A stretch of DNA of 64,000 bases from Planctomycetota bacterium (GTDB lineage: Bacteria; Planctomycetota; UBA1135; GCA-002686595), in contig DUDB01000019.1 in the NCBI GenBank assembly GCA_012959525.1, positions 1 to 64,000 of the forward strand, given 5' to 3'. The notes under the pieces are model-generated. The model was not told the origin of the DNA, did not search any database, and saw nothing but the letters and a program-made list of their open reading frames with translations. The position numbers and the translations under genes are program-made. This document shows positions 36,083 through 44,427 of this stretch, piece after piece; the stretch's first letter is position 1, and each line of letters starts with the position of its first letter.

Positions 36083-36757
36083 CTACGCCCCGTACTCGGC
36101 CCGGTAGGCCTCGATACGTTCAAGGATGTCGGGAGTCAGGATCAGCGCCCCGTTCACTTCGCGGCCCGTCAGGTGCTCGACGATGTCGTCAAGGGTGACG
36201 ATGGAGAGGGTGGGCATGCCGAACTCGGCGCCGACTTCGGCGAGGGCCGATCCTCCACCCGGGCCGCGTTCCTGACGGTCCACCGAGACGATCAGTCCTG
36301 CAAGTTGCACCTCCGCCTGGCTGCGTAGAATCGGGACGGTCTCGCGGATGGAAGTTCCTGCGGTGGTGACGTCCTCCACGATCAGGACGCGTTCGCCATC
36401 TTGCGGCAAGTGCCCCACCAGGCTGCCACCTTCCCCGTGGTCCTTGGCCTCCTTCCGGTTGAAACAGAATGAGAGGTCGCGGCTGTGCGCGTTCTGTAGC
36501 GCGATGGCCGTCGTCACCACAAGGGGGATGCCCTTGTAGGCGGGACCGAAGAGCACGTCGACCGCGTCGTCCGGCAAGGAGGCTTGGATGGCGGAGGCGT
36601 AGAAGCGACCTAGAGCCTCGACCTGGGCGCCGGTGCGGTAGCGCCCGGTGTTGACGAAGTAGGGTGTCTTGCGGCCGCTCTTGGTGACGAAGTCACCAAA
36701 GGTCAGTACCTCGGCGTCCACCATGAACTCGATGAACTCGCGCTTGTAGGCTTCCAT
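36083..36757 (-). CDS. pyrE: Orotate phosphoribosyltransferase
   Basis: 224 residues. It joins orotate to PRPP to form OMP in pyrimidine synthesis. The PRPP loop VLIVEDVTTAGTS (near residue 120) is complete, and TKSGRKTPYFVNTG at the N-terminus and FNRKEAKDHGEGG are typical. It lies within a reverse-strand run with no other pyrimidine genes; the upstream arylsulfotransferase-like gene ends 34 nt before it. TAGAAT lies 9 nt before the ATG, so it likely has its own promoter. Confidence 0.96.
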   Translation of the reverse strand: MEAYKREFIEFMVDAEVLTFGDFVTKSGRKTPYFVNTGRYRTGAQVEALGRFYASAIQASLPDDAVDVLFGPAYKGIPLVVTTAIALQNAHSRDLSFCFNRKEAKDHGEGGSLVGHLPQDGERVLIVEDVTTAGTSIRETVPILRSQAEVQLAGLIVSVDRQERGPGGGSALAEVGAEFGMPTLSIVTLDDIVEHLTGREVNGALILTPDILERIEAYRAEYGA

Positions 36758-36766
36758 GGGGCGGGG

Positions 36767-36772
36767 ATTCTA
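36767..36772 (-). promoter_or_regulatory. -10 box TAGAAT before pyrE
   Basis: TAGAAT ends 9 nt before the pyrE ATG, separated only by C/G-rich sequence, as in bioB. A transcript from it would have almost no leader. Confidence 0.45.
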
Positions 36773-36791
36773 CACGGCCTTGGCCGCGGGC

Positions 36792-37940
36792 TCACCGATC
36801 TTGTAGCCAACTCGCGACGTGGTTGGGCAGGACGCGCTGCATGCGGTAGATGCGGCGCCGCTGGCCATCCACGATGCGTGGGCTCCAGAACTCCCACACC
36901 CGCTCCCCGGCGGCATCCAGCTCGAACACCCGGCCGCGCTCCGATTCGGTGACCAGGGTGTGCCCGTCGGCCAGGCGCTGGCAGGCTCCCCGGATTGGGC
37001 TGAAGAACGCCTCCGGGGGGGTAGCCTCCCAGGTCCAAGTGACCTTGTCCGTAGACGGATCGATCTCCACCAGTCGCGAATGCCCCCGCCCGCGACCGTT
37101 GTCGAAGACCAGGATCCGGCCCTCGGGTGTCAGGCCGGGGGAGTGGGGTTGGTCCAGCACGCCCGGACCAAAGGACCACAGGATCTTTGAATAATCGGGT
37201 GAGAGGAGCACCAGGAGATCCACGTTGCGCAGGCAGAGCAGCTTGCTGGCGGCTGGGAAGCCCGAGGCCTCCGTGGGTAATACCTCAACGGCGTTGAGGT
37301 GATAGAAGTCGTAGACGGTGTCAGTGGGGGCGTTGGCCGGAGAGTCCAGGGGGTGGGGGGCATGGTGTTTCGCCAAGGCCTCCCTGGCCCCATGTGAATC
37401 CCAGACACCGAGCACCTCTCCATCCTCATCCAGGTGCGTCAGCTCATCGAATCGCACCCGGCGCCCCGCATGAAGGACTTCCCTGTGGGTGGGGACGATC
37501 ACGGCGCCCCCAGCCAGCACAGCCAGATCGTGGTGGGCGGCCAGATCCGCGCGCCAGATCACTTGCGAATCGCGGTCCAGACGGCTGACGCCCTGATCGA
37601 CGGAGAGCACCAGGATCCCTCCGTCCGCGAGCAACTCGAAGCACTCGACCTGATTGTGATCCGGCACGGTCCAGCGGTGCAGTTCCCGGCCCTGCATGTC
37701 CAGGGCGAGGCAGGTGCGCTCCTGGTCGGTGTAGAGGTTGACTCCTGCCAGGGCTTCGTCTTCAGCGTGCAGAGTGACACCCGATAAGGGGGCGTCCTCT
37801 TCCGTGTCCTCCCAGTCCGCGTAGCCGAGTGCTCGAAAGTCCTCGGGGTCGGACGTGGATCCGTTGAAACGAGTCGGCGGATCGACCGGTGTACAGGAGG
37901 CCAGGATGCACAGGGCCCAGAATCGACGGGGGGTGCCCAC
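36792..37940 (-). CDS. Arylsulfotransferase-like beta-propeller lipoprotein
   Basis: 382 residues, GTG start. The lipoprotein signal ends ILASC (Cys16). The body is a beta-propeller of the ASST type with repeated blades such as WRADLAAHHDLAVLAGG, YDFYHLNAVEVLP, QPHSPGLTPEGRILVFDNG and QRLADGHTLVTES. In bacterial ASST a histidine in the propeller is transiently sulfated and sulfate moves between phenols; the HHD and HLN segments hold candidate histidines, but no activity can be claimed. A sulfatase lies elsewhere in the window. The gene starts 16 nt after the beta-barrel protein gene. Confidence 0.75.
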   Translation of the reverse strand: MGTPRRFWALCILASCTPVDPPTRFNGSTSDPEDFRALGYADWEDTEEDAPLSGVTLHAEDEALAGVNLYTDQERTCLALDMQGRELHRWTVPDHNQVECFELLADGGILVLSVDQGVSRLDRDSQVIWRADLAAHHDLAVLAGGAVIVPTHREVLHAGRRVRFDELTHLDEDGEVLGVWDSHGAREALAKHHAPHPLDSPANAPTDTVYDFYHLNAVEVLPTEASGFPAASKLLCLRNVDLLVLLSPDYSKILWSFGPGVLDQPHSPGLTPEGRILVFDNGRGRGHSRLVEIDPSTDKVTWTWEATPPEAFFSPIRGACQRLADGHTLVTESERGRVFELDAAGERVWEFWSPRIVDGQRRRIYRMQRVLPNHVASWLQDR

Positions 37941-37956
37941 GGGCCCTGGGTGAGCC

Positions 37957-39024
37957 CTAGAAGGACAAGTGCCAGCTCAGGCTGAGCGTGCGTTGGGTCG
38001 AGAATTGGGGGCCGTCGAGCCACTCGTCAATGGGCAGCGCACCGTCCAAAGAGATGCGACCCACCGGCCCCAGATCCAATGCCAGTCCCATCCCCGCGTC
38101 CGTGCGCGTGCCTCCTTGGCGGTGAATTTCCGAGAGCGGATTGTCGTCGGGGTTGCTGCCGGTTGGCGCCGTGCCGTAGTAGTCGCCCCAGGAGGAGTTG
38201 TGCAAGCGCAGGTTGAAGTCCAGGAAACTGAAGATCGGCCGCGCGACCCAGAAATCGAAGTCGAACGAGTCCCCATGCGCCCAGCCCTCGTCGTTTTCAC
38301 CGAAGTGGATGCGCATGCGCCCGTGCATGCCCACGGTCCACACGTCCAAACGGTTGACCCAGGTGGCGCCGTTATGGACGTCGTACGTGCCACCGCCCAA
38401 CTGCATGGGGAAGGGCAGGCGCTCGCTCGTGCCGTCCGCACCCAGATCACTCGCGGTGATCTCGCCGGTGGGGAGGCCCACGCCCAGGTGCACGTGGAGT
38501 TTGGAGTTGGGCTTGTCCCTGTAGGCGTAGACGATTCCCGTCACGACGTCTCCGATGCCCGAACTGGTCTGGTCGAGAGGTCCGAAGCCCACCACCTGGC
38601 TCGTGATGGTCCGCTCGTGAATGGGTACGCTCGCAAAGAGGGTCACGTTGTGGGATGCGCCGTAGAACAGACCGATGGAGCGCGTCGTGTGCACCATGGA
38701 CTCGCCCCCCACGCTGTAGCCTCCGGACACAATGTCACTGGAGTCCAGATCGCTGCGGCCCTTGCGGAGTCCCTCATAGGTATGGCGCTCAAGCCGTGTC
38801 TCCAAGCGCAAATCACCTTTGGGTACGCGAGCGGTGTAGCGGGTCACGGCGGGCGGCTCGACCACTGCCGGCTGACGTCTCTGTCGGGGGGAGTCCTTGC
38901 CCGGGGCTTCTCTCATCCGAAGCAGAGGCAGCCCCTCGCTGTCCGGATCCAAGTCCATGGGAACACGGGGGCCCTGTGCATGCACGGAACCCGCCATCAA
39001 GATCAGGGCAAGGAGCTTCATCAT
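37957..39024 (-). CDS. Outer-membrane beta-barrel protein
   Basis: 355 residues from the ATG at 39024, which overlaps the stop of the zinc-ribbon gene (TGATG); an ATG at 39021 is equivalent. A signal peptide ends SVHAQ. The mature chain shows alternating strands with aromatic girdles (LHVHLGVGLPTGEI, FDFWVARPIF, FLDFNLRLHNSSW) and ends in the terminal strand LSLSWHLSF, whose final Phe is the assembly signal of outer-membrane proteins. It resembles the transporter/MetA-pathway-type barrels. Substrate unknown. It supports a true outer membrane in this organism. Confidence 0.75.
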   Translation of the reverse strand: MMKLLALILMAGSVHAQGPRVPMDLDPDSEGLPLLRMREAPGKDSPRQRRQPAVVEPPAVTRYTARVPKGDLRLETRLERHTYEGLRKGRSDLDSSDIVSGGYSVGGESMVHTTRSIGLFYGASHNVTLFASVPIHERTITSQVVGFGPLDQTSSGIGDVVTGIVYAYRDKPNSKLHVHLGVGLPTGEITASDLGADGTSERLPFPMQLGGGTYDVHNGATWVNRLDVWTVGMHGRMRIHFGENDEGWAHGDSFDFDFWVARPIFSFLDFNLRLHNSSWGDYYGTAPTGSNPDDNPLSEIHRQGGTRTDAGMGLALDLGPVGRISLDGALPIDEWLDGPQFSTQRTLSLSWHLSF

Positions 39025-39266
39025 CAGTTCGGGGAGCAGGATCCAGGGCCCTCCGGAGCACCACAAGAGCCACAGGGGCCCGGTCCCGGCGCGGGACCCA
39101 AGGCCGGGGGGCTGCCTCCGGGTTGGGAGTGGCCCACGCCAAAGGTCGAGACACGCTTATCGAGCTTCTCGCCCTCGCACTGGGGGCAGCTGGGGAGGTT
39201 CGATCCAAACACGAGCTCTTCAAACTCGTGCTGGCAACTCTTGCAGACGTACTCGTAGACAGGCAT
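39024..39266 (-). CDS. FmdB-type zinc-ribbon protein
   Basis: 80 residues. MPVYEYVCKSCQHEFEEL with the second pair CPQC gives the FmdB regulatory-protein zinc ribbon, typical of the N-terminal 45 residues. A Pro/Gly-rich tail with another CGSC pair follows. Function is not established for the family. It heads the run towards the barrel protein, the propeller lipoprotein and pyrE. Confidence 0.85.
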   Translation of the reverse strand: MPVYEYVCKSCQHEFEELVFGSNLPSCPQCEGEKLDKRVSTFGVGHSQPGGSPPALGPAPGPGPCGSCGAPEGPGSCSPN

Positions 39267-39278
39267 GGAGCGGCACGG

Positions 39279-39284
39279 ATTCTA
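39279..39284 (-). promoter_or_regulatory. -10 box TAGAAT before FmdB-type gene
   Basis: TAGAAT ends 12 nt before the ATG at 39266. It is identical to the boxes at bioB and pyrE. Confidence 0.4.
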
Positions 39285-39458
39285 TGCCATGGCACCCTGC
39301 CACAAAAAGGGTGCAGGACACCGCCCGCCAACTTCCGAGCTCGGTACCCCTCCGGGCCCCTCAAGAGTGCTCACTGAGCGGCTCCGGGGTTGTGTCACGG
39401 GTATGCCCGAGGGGATCACGACCGCCTTTGTTGACCGGCGCCATGATCCCCAGGGGTC

Positions 39459-41201
39459 CTACTTCAACTCATAGACAAAAGGTGCCAAGATTGCTTCCTC
39501 GCTCTCGGCGGCCCTCACGCCAAGAAAGGCCAGAGGGAGCAACAGGGCAGCGGGGGATGCAGTGAGCCATCCCGCCATGGAGGTCATGTTGACGAGGATG
39601 GAGCTGTCCGCCCATTGCTCTGTCACCAGGTCGTTTCCGTCCATGTACGTTGCGGTGACCGAGGCCTTGGCTCCCCGAGCCAGCTCGGGGAAGGTCGGCA
39701 TGATCATGCCAGCATCGCGGGAGTCATCAAAACGAGAGCGCGTTCCGTTCACCAGGGCCGAGCAGAACAGACTTGTGATGCCGTATCCATGGCGCAGCAT
39801 CCGTGGGCTGTCTACGAAGCTGATCGACTGGGAGTCGGCAATCGCGTGGGGCAGGTTTCCGGCGAAACGCGGGTTTTCGTTCAGTCCTCCGGCCTGCTGG
39901 GCCGATTGCACGGCGCCCACGGTGGCGCCCGGGCTCATGCCGATGAACAGGTGGTTGCCGGACACGCTCAAGGTCGGTTCAGCAGGAACCGGAAGACCGG
40001 GGAAGGTGAGGGACAGATACTCGTTTCCGCCGTGCTGCCAATTGCGCGTGCGCACGTAGCCCTGGGCCGCCGAGGCACCCAGTCCATTGATGAGGTCCTC
40101 CAAGCGCTCGATGGTGCTGAGCATTCCCTCGGGGTTACTCAACTCCATGAAGGCCACGAGAGACAGGAATCCACCGCCACCGGTCGCGTCGGAGGTATAG
40201 ACGCCCACAGCGTCGCCGAGGTGGTCAATCAGATCCTCTTCCAGGTGAAAGCCGGTGAGAGCGGCCACCATTGCCACGGGGTCGGCAATGCCCTCTTTGG
40301 CCAATTCCGGTTCGAGAAGCTCGAGGAGGTAGTCCAGGGTGCCCTGGAAGTTGGTCGTGGAGACCACGCCGAACATGGCGCTCTGGGGGATGACGTTCAC
40401 GTCGGCCAGAGTCAGGTTTCGTCGGGGCATCATTCCCGTTCCTTTAGCCCAACTGCCGTGTCCTGGCATGCGGGTCACGGTGTAGGACCTCTCGTTGTCC
40501 GATCCACTGGCCACGCGGATCGCCATCTGGTCGAGGCCCACCTGTGCCAGGGGGTTCACGAAGTCCTCCCCTTCTCCGGCCATTTCGGACAGGCTCATCC
40601 ACTCCCCGAGGAGGTTCATGATCCCGCCCACGTCCATTTGCATGAGAAAATTGGGGGCAACTCCCGCGGGAAGCCCGGTGGTGCTGAGATCCACACCGTG
40701 ATCAATGGACTTGCCAGCAGACAGGATCACGCTGGATCCCTTTGCGCCGAATTGGACGTCCACCGGGTCGGTGCCTACGAGAGGCACCAGGCCGTCTTCG
40801 CCTTTCTGGCCGAACGGCACGCCAGCCATGAGGCCCAGGTTGTAGAGGGTCGTGGCCAGGCGTTGAGCGGCCGCTTCATCCCCTTCAATGACATCCAATT
40901 GTCCATAGACGGGGAATGGCATGCCGGGGTCGTCGGTGGTGCCAATGCGCAGGCTCTTCTCGCCCGTAAGCAGGCCGGTGACGAGCGAGACCATTTCAGG
41001 TGGAAGCTGAGGGAAGTCAGGGATCTCACCGGGAAGTTCCCCCATGCGTGCTTCGATCATCTTGAAAGCACTCAAGAGACCGGCATCTTTCTCGTTGGCA
41101 AAGAAAGTGTCGGTGTCAGCAACGTAGAGCGTGAATAGATCTTTGTCCTGGGCGGGGGCTGCGGGCAGGGCGCCGAGGAGAAGAGAGCAGAGAATCGTCA
41201 T
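39459..41201 (-). CDS. Secreted protein of unknown family
   Basis: 580 residues from the ATG at 41201, which begins a short signal peptide ending PAAPAQ. The chain alternates helices and strands with a recurring KxIDHGVDLSTTGLP-like style but no catalytic motif that I can name. Segments such as LYVADTDTFFANEKDAGLLSAF near the N-terminus and VRTRNWQHGGNEYLSLTF later suggest a repeat of a helical/beta unit. A hydrophobic stretch near the C-terminus (LTASPAALLLPLAFLGVRAAE) may anchor it to a membrane. The 283 nt upstream to the next gene hold no recognisable feature. No neighbour suggests a role. Confidence 0.65.
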   Translation of the reverse strand: MTILCSLLLGALPAAPAQDKDLFTLYVADTDTFFANEKDAGLLSAFKMIEARMGELPGEIPDFPQLPPEMVSLVTGLLTGEKSLRIGTTDDPGMPFPVYGQLDVIEGDEAAAQRLATTLYNLGLMAGVPFGQKGEDGLVPLVGTDPVDVQFGAKGSSVILSAGKSIDHGVDLSTTGLPAGVAPNFLMQMDVGGIMNLLGEWMSLSEMAGEGEDFVNPLAQVGLDQMAIRVASGSDNERSYTVTRMPGHGSWAKGTGMMPRRNLTLADVNVIPQSAMFGVVSTTNFQGTLDYLLELLEPELAKEGIADPVAMVAALTGFHLEEDLIDHLGDAVGVYTSDATGGGGFLSLVAFMELSNPEGMLSTIERLEDLINGLGASAAQGYVRTRNWQHGGNEYLSLTFPGLPVPAEPTLSVSGNHLFIGMSPGATVGAVQSAQQAGGLNENPRFAGNLPHAIADSQSISFVDSPRMLRHGYGITSLFCSALVNGTRSRFDDSRDAGMIMPTFPELARGAKASVTATYMDGNDLVTEQWADSSILVNMTSMAGWLTASPAALLLPLAFLGVRAAESEEAILAPFVYELK

Positions 41202-41484
41202 GGGAAGTGGTTGGGTAGGAGGGCGTGATGGCCGGGATTGGGGGGCACCCCGAACATGGTCGGATCGGCGGGCTATTGGATTGTTTCGCTCAGGCCAATG
41301 GGCAAGAGGAATCGGAGCGTTGTTACGGCACAGAGCCGATGCTATTCGACTTAAGCGGCCTGAAATTCTGCGCTGCGGCCTTATTCCCCAAGAGAATACG
41401 GCCAATTGACTCGCGTGGGCAGGGGGGCCGGACTCTGAGGCGCTTTGTACTCGCTTCTTTCATGCCCATGCAAAGGGGTATCTT

Positions 41485-42702
41485 GTGTCAATGGCCTTCA
41501 GCTCCCTCGCCCCTCGCCTTGGCCTCGCGCTGCTTTCAACCTTCATCGCTGTGAGTGGCGGCTGGTTCCTTCTCAGGGCACTCACAGGGGAAGGGCCCAC
41601 CGTGGAGTTCATCCAGGACGCGGACACCTTTCGCGCCGAGCTCGCGCGGCGCGCGGAGAGAGGAGAGCAATCTGTTATGGAGGGGGCCGCGGAACTGGGC
41701 GAGGATTTTGGTCGGCGCCTACGAGAAGATCTGACCGAGGCCGATCTGCGCATGCTCTTCCCCCAACTCGGAAGACCAAGCAACCGGTATGTACCTGGTG
41801 TGCATTTTGGGATGCTCCCCAACAAGAGCTGGAGGCGAGACTTCAGCGAGCATTCCGCCAAGCGCTTTGTTCGCAGGACCAATTCAATGGGCTGGCGGGA
41901 GGATACGGATCCGGGCGATGCTCCAACCGATCTGTGCATCCTTGTTATGGGGGACTCTCACACCGAGGGCGTCTGTGCGAATTCGGAGTCCCTGGCTAAT
42001 CGCTTTGAGCATCGACTTCGTGAGGAGCGCCCAAACGAGGTGGTCGAAGTATGGAACGTTGCGACGGGAGGGTTCACGCCAACGAACTACATGGGCACCC
42101 TGACGGCCTACGGGGAAATGAAGCCCCACGCGCTTGTTCTGGTTTTCTATGGCGGAAATGACTTTCGCGAGTCCCTCAGTCCCTGGCGTTATCTCTACCG
42201 TCGCCCCCCCGGAATTGCCCCAGAAATAGACGTTGCGCCTTTGATTGAAGGTGGCAATCAAGGTGTTGCCCTATTGGGGCAAGAGCTCTACCAGGTATTG
42301 GGGTTCTCGGCGGATCCCGCCTCGGCCAATGATGCGCTGCGTCTGGCTCAGGCTTGCGGGATGGAGCTCGACCGCCAATGCCGAGAGCGTGGAATGCAGT
42401 TTCTCTTCGTCTACTTGCCTCCACCCTCCGCTGCACAGCCCGACCGTTTTCGTGAGCGCGTGGTCGCAGGCTTGGTCTCAGTGGGGGGCGACCCCGATGG
42501 TTTGAAATTCAGCGATATCCTCGCGGACTCCACCTTGCAAGGCCTCGAAGAGGCGGGTGTTGCCACGTTGGATCTACGGCCGGCCTTCGCCAGCGCCCCC
42601 GTGTCTCTCTATTGGGATGCGGACCTGCACCTGAACGTGGAAGGGCACGAATTGACGGGTCAGTTGATTTATCAGGCGTTCCAGAACTTGCCCTTGCGTT
42701 GA
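41485..42702 (+). CDS. Membrane-anchored SGNH-hydrolase family protein
   Basis: 405 residues. The GTG start has AAAGGGG 6 nt upstream; an ATG at 41491 is possible. An N-terminal membrane anchor (LGLALLSTFIAVSGGWFLL) precedes a helical region and an SGNH domain from about residue 150: the nucleophile Ser in GDSHTEG, the Asn block FYGGNDF, and the catalytic Asp/His in DADLHLNVEGH. Related proteins add or remove acetyl groups on exopolysaccharides. The kinase and methyltransferase genes that converge on it could belong to the same envelope pathway, but this is inference. Confidence 0.8.
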   Translation: MSMAFSSLAPRLGLALLSTFIAVSGGWFLLRALTGEGPTVEFIQDADTFRAELARRAERGEQSVMEGAAELGEDFGRRLREDLTEADLRMLFPQLGRPSNRYVPGVHFGMLPNKSWRRDFSEHSAKRFVRRTNSMGWREDTDPGDAPTDLCILVMGDSHTEGVCANSESLANRFEHRLREERPNEVVEVWNVATGGFTPTNYMGTLTAYGEMKPHALVLVFYGGNDFRESLSPWRYLYRRPPGIAPEIDVAPLIEGGNQGVALLGQELYQVLGFSADPASANDALRLAQACGMELDRQCRERGMQFLFVYLPPPSAAQPDRFRERVVAGLVSVGGDPDGLKFSDILADSTLQGLEEAGVATLDLRPAFASAPVSLYWDADLHLNVEGHELTGQLIYQAFQNLPLR

Positions 42703-42709
42703 CCTCTGC

Positions 42710-43672
42710 TTAGTTCGCGCGCAGAGTTTGCTCCATCCTTGCCCAGTCTTCGGGCAGGGGGCGCCCACGAAGCCGCTCGGGTTGTTGGGCCAATCGGGAG
42801 TGCAATTTTTCATACTGCCGTCCGATGCGGTCCAACAAGTCCGCAGGCGTGGAACCTCCTTGGCTTTGACACGAGGTGCTGTAGTCCTTCAGGAACTCCC
42901 TGCGTTCTTCTGGCGCCAGAAGTTCTGCGCTCTCCAGCAAGAACCCGCCCAGGTCATAGGCCGGGGAACGGAAATGCACACAGTCGCCGCCGGCCCACAG
43001 GTCCAAGAACACAATACGCCGAGGCCAATCCGCTGGAGCGACCAAGATGTTGCGTGGGAAGAGGTCGTGATGCACGAAGGAGAGGGCGTGCATGCGTCCA
43101 ACCTCCTGGGCCAACTCTCGCAGAAGCTCCCGGCGTCCGGGCTGCGATTCGCTCTCCAGGGCTGCTTCCAGGGTTACGCTGCCAAGAACCTGCCTGGTGA
43201 TTAGGAACTGGTAGGCCGGAAGACCGTGCCGTCGAACGACTCCGCCCACCAGAGGCAGCGGCACCTGGAAGTGACGGTTGTGGAGCCAGCACATGTTGAA
43301 GTACTCCTGCACGCAAGGAGCATGGCCCAGTCGCAACCAACCGCGTAGTGCGTGACGCCATTGGGACTTACCCCTCAGCTTTCCGGCCTTGCAGTAGCAG
43401 GATGCGCCAGCAAAGGTCAGAAACTCTCCCACGGGGGTCGGACGCTTCACTAGCTCCTGGACCAACTCGTGGGCCTCGTCCAAAGATCCTGCAACCCAAC
43501 CGTGGATCTGGGTTTGGCCCATGGCGCTCTTGTAGACCCTGGCCGCTATGTCGACGTTGCCCGCGTGCAGTTCGCTGGCCGCCTCAAGTGGTGCGGGGTC
43601 ATAGGCGGACCGTCCCCCATGGTCGGGGCCTGTCGCTGTGCCTGGTCGAGGGATGGGGAATTGGCTCGGCAT
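42710..43672 (-). CDS. Lipopolysaccharide kinase (Kdo/WaaP) family protein
   Basis: 320 residues. The kinase fold is marked by the catalytic loop HHDLFPRNIL, followed by IVFLDLWAGG in place of the usual DFG-like metal site, and an N-lobe with YCKAGKLRG. WaaP and Kdo kinases phosphorylate inner-core sugars of lipopolysaccharide. The central domain (FMCWLHNRHFQVPLPLVGGV) matches the family. It starts 1 nt after the methyltransferase stop, so the two are one unit. The exact sugar acceptor is unknown. Confidence 0.85.
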   Translation of the reverse strand: MPSQFPIPRPGTATGPDHGGRSAYDPAPLEAASELHAGNVDIAARVYKSAMGQTQIHGWVAGSLDEAHELVQELVKRPTPVGEFLTFAGASCYCKAGKLRGKSQWRHALRGWLRLGHAPCVQEYFNMCWLHNRHFQVPLPLVGGVVRRHGLPAYQFLITRQVLGSVTLEAALESESQPGRRELLRELAQEVGRMHALSFVHHDLFPRNILVAPADWPRRIVFLDLWAGGDCVHFRSPAYDLGGFLLESAELLAPEERREFLKDYSTSCQSQGGSTPADLLDRIGRQYEKLHSRLAQQPERLRGRPLPEDWARMEQTLRAN

Positions 43673-43673
43673 G

Positions 43674-44330
43674 TCAGTCCTGGCAGCTTGCTTTGGCCCT
43701 GAAGATGAGAATCGTCTGTTGGGAAACGAAGCGTAGGCTGGAAAAGTACTCTAAGGGCTCTGCACCGGCCGCTCGTACGAGTCGTTCCAGCTCACCCCGA
43801 TGCAGGGCTGTTCGTGAGTCGGCGTGGCGTGCCCGACGCACACCCTTGCGTCTGCGCCAAGCGTGCCAGGAGGCCGAGTCCCAAAAGGAAAGGACCACCG
43901 GGCCCGTACTGACTCGCAGAAGCTCCCCGATGAGAGCGGCGCGCGAGCCCTCATCGGGCACGTGATGCAATAGGCGACAACAGACCACCGCACCGAACGT
44001 GCGCGATGGGAAGGGCAGTGCCCAGGCGGATCCCTGGACGAATCCGCCTCCCGATCCTTCTGCCAGCATGGAGGGTGACGCGTCGAGCCCGACGTAGCGG
44101 GCCCCCCTTTCCTCAATGGCCTCCCTCAATCGCCCCACGCCCGAAGGGGCATCCAGCACCAGTTGACCGCCGAGGTTCGGAGCGTGATGCGCAAGGGCCC
44201 GTGCCACGCGGCTGGGGTCACGGCCGGCCGCTCGGGCATTGCGCCACCGACCGCCCGCATAGTGGGCGCCAGACCGGGCCTCATGCCAATGGCTGCGGAT
44301 GTGCCGGGGATCGGGATTGGGCGTGGGCAT
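43674..44330 (-). CDS. Class I SAM-dependent methyltransferase
   Basis: 218 residues. Motif I reads VLDAPSGVGRL, followed by an acidic strand end YVGLDAS, then GSAWALPFPSRTFGAVVCCRLLHHV, the small-molecule methyltransferase (methyltransferase 11) pattern. Start at 44330 chosen because the residues upstream are uninformative. It is the first gene of the pair with the WaaP-type kinase. Substrate unknown, perhaps a lipid or glycan. Confidence 0.83.
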   Translation of the reverse strand: MPTPNPDPRHIRSHWHEARSGAHYAGGRWRNARAAGRDPSRVARALAHHAPNLGGQLVLDAPSGVGRLREAIEERGARYVGLDASPSMLAEGSGGGFVQGSAWALPFPSRTFGAVVCCRLLHHVPDEGSRAALIGELLRVSTGPVVLSFWDSASWHAWRRRKGVRRARHADSRTALHRGELERLVRAAGAEPLEYFSSLRFVSQQTILIFRAKASCQD

Positions 44331-44414
44331 GGGAGGGATCCGGGGCGAGTTGTACCTTTTCTGGACCTCCCGTGGATCGCGCAAGTGGGGGGGCCACAGA
44401 TGGGCGCCAGTCCC

Positions 44415-44420
44415 TACTCT
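44415..44420 (+). promoter_or_regulatory. -10-like box TACTCT before aldehyde dehydrogenase
   Basis: TACTCT ends 7 nt before the ATG at 44428. It belongs to the short-spacing series but is one of its weaker members. Confidence 0.3.
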
Positions 44421-44427
44421 CCTACCC

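Noticed and set aside
39292-39314. Hairpin GCACCC/GGGTGC as terminator of the gene at 39459-41201
   Set aside because: It lies about 145 nt beyond the stop, has an 11-nt loop and no T tract, and sits just upstream of the fmdB-type promoter box.
39615-41138. 507-codon + strand frame
   Set aside because: His/Gly-rich antisense shadow of the secreted protein at 39459-41201.
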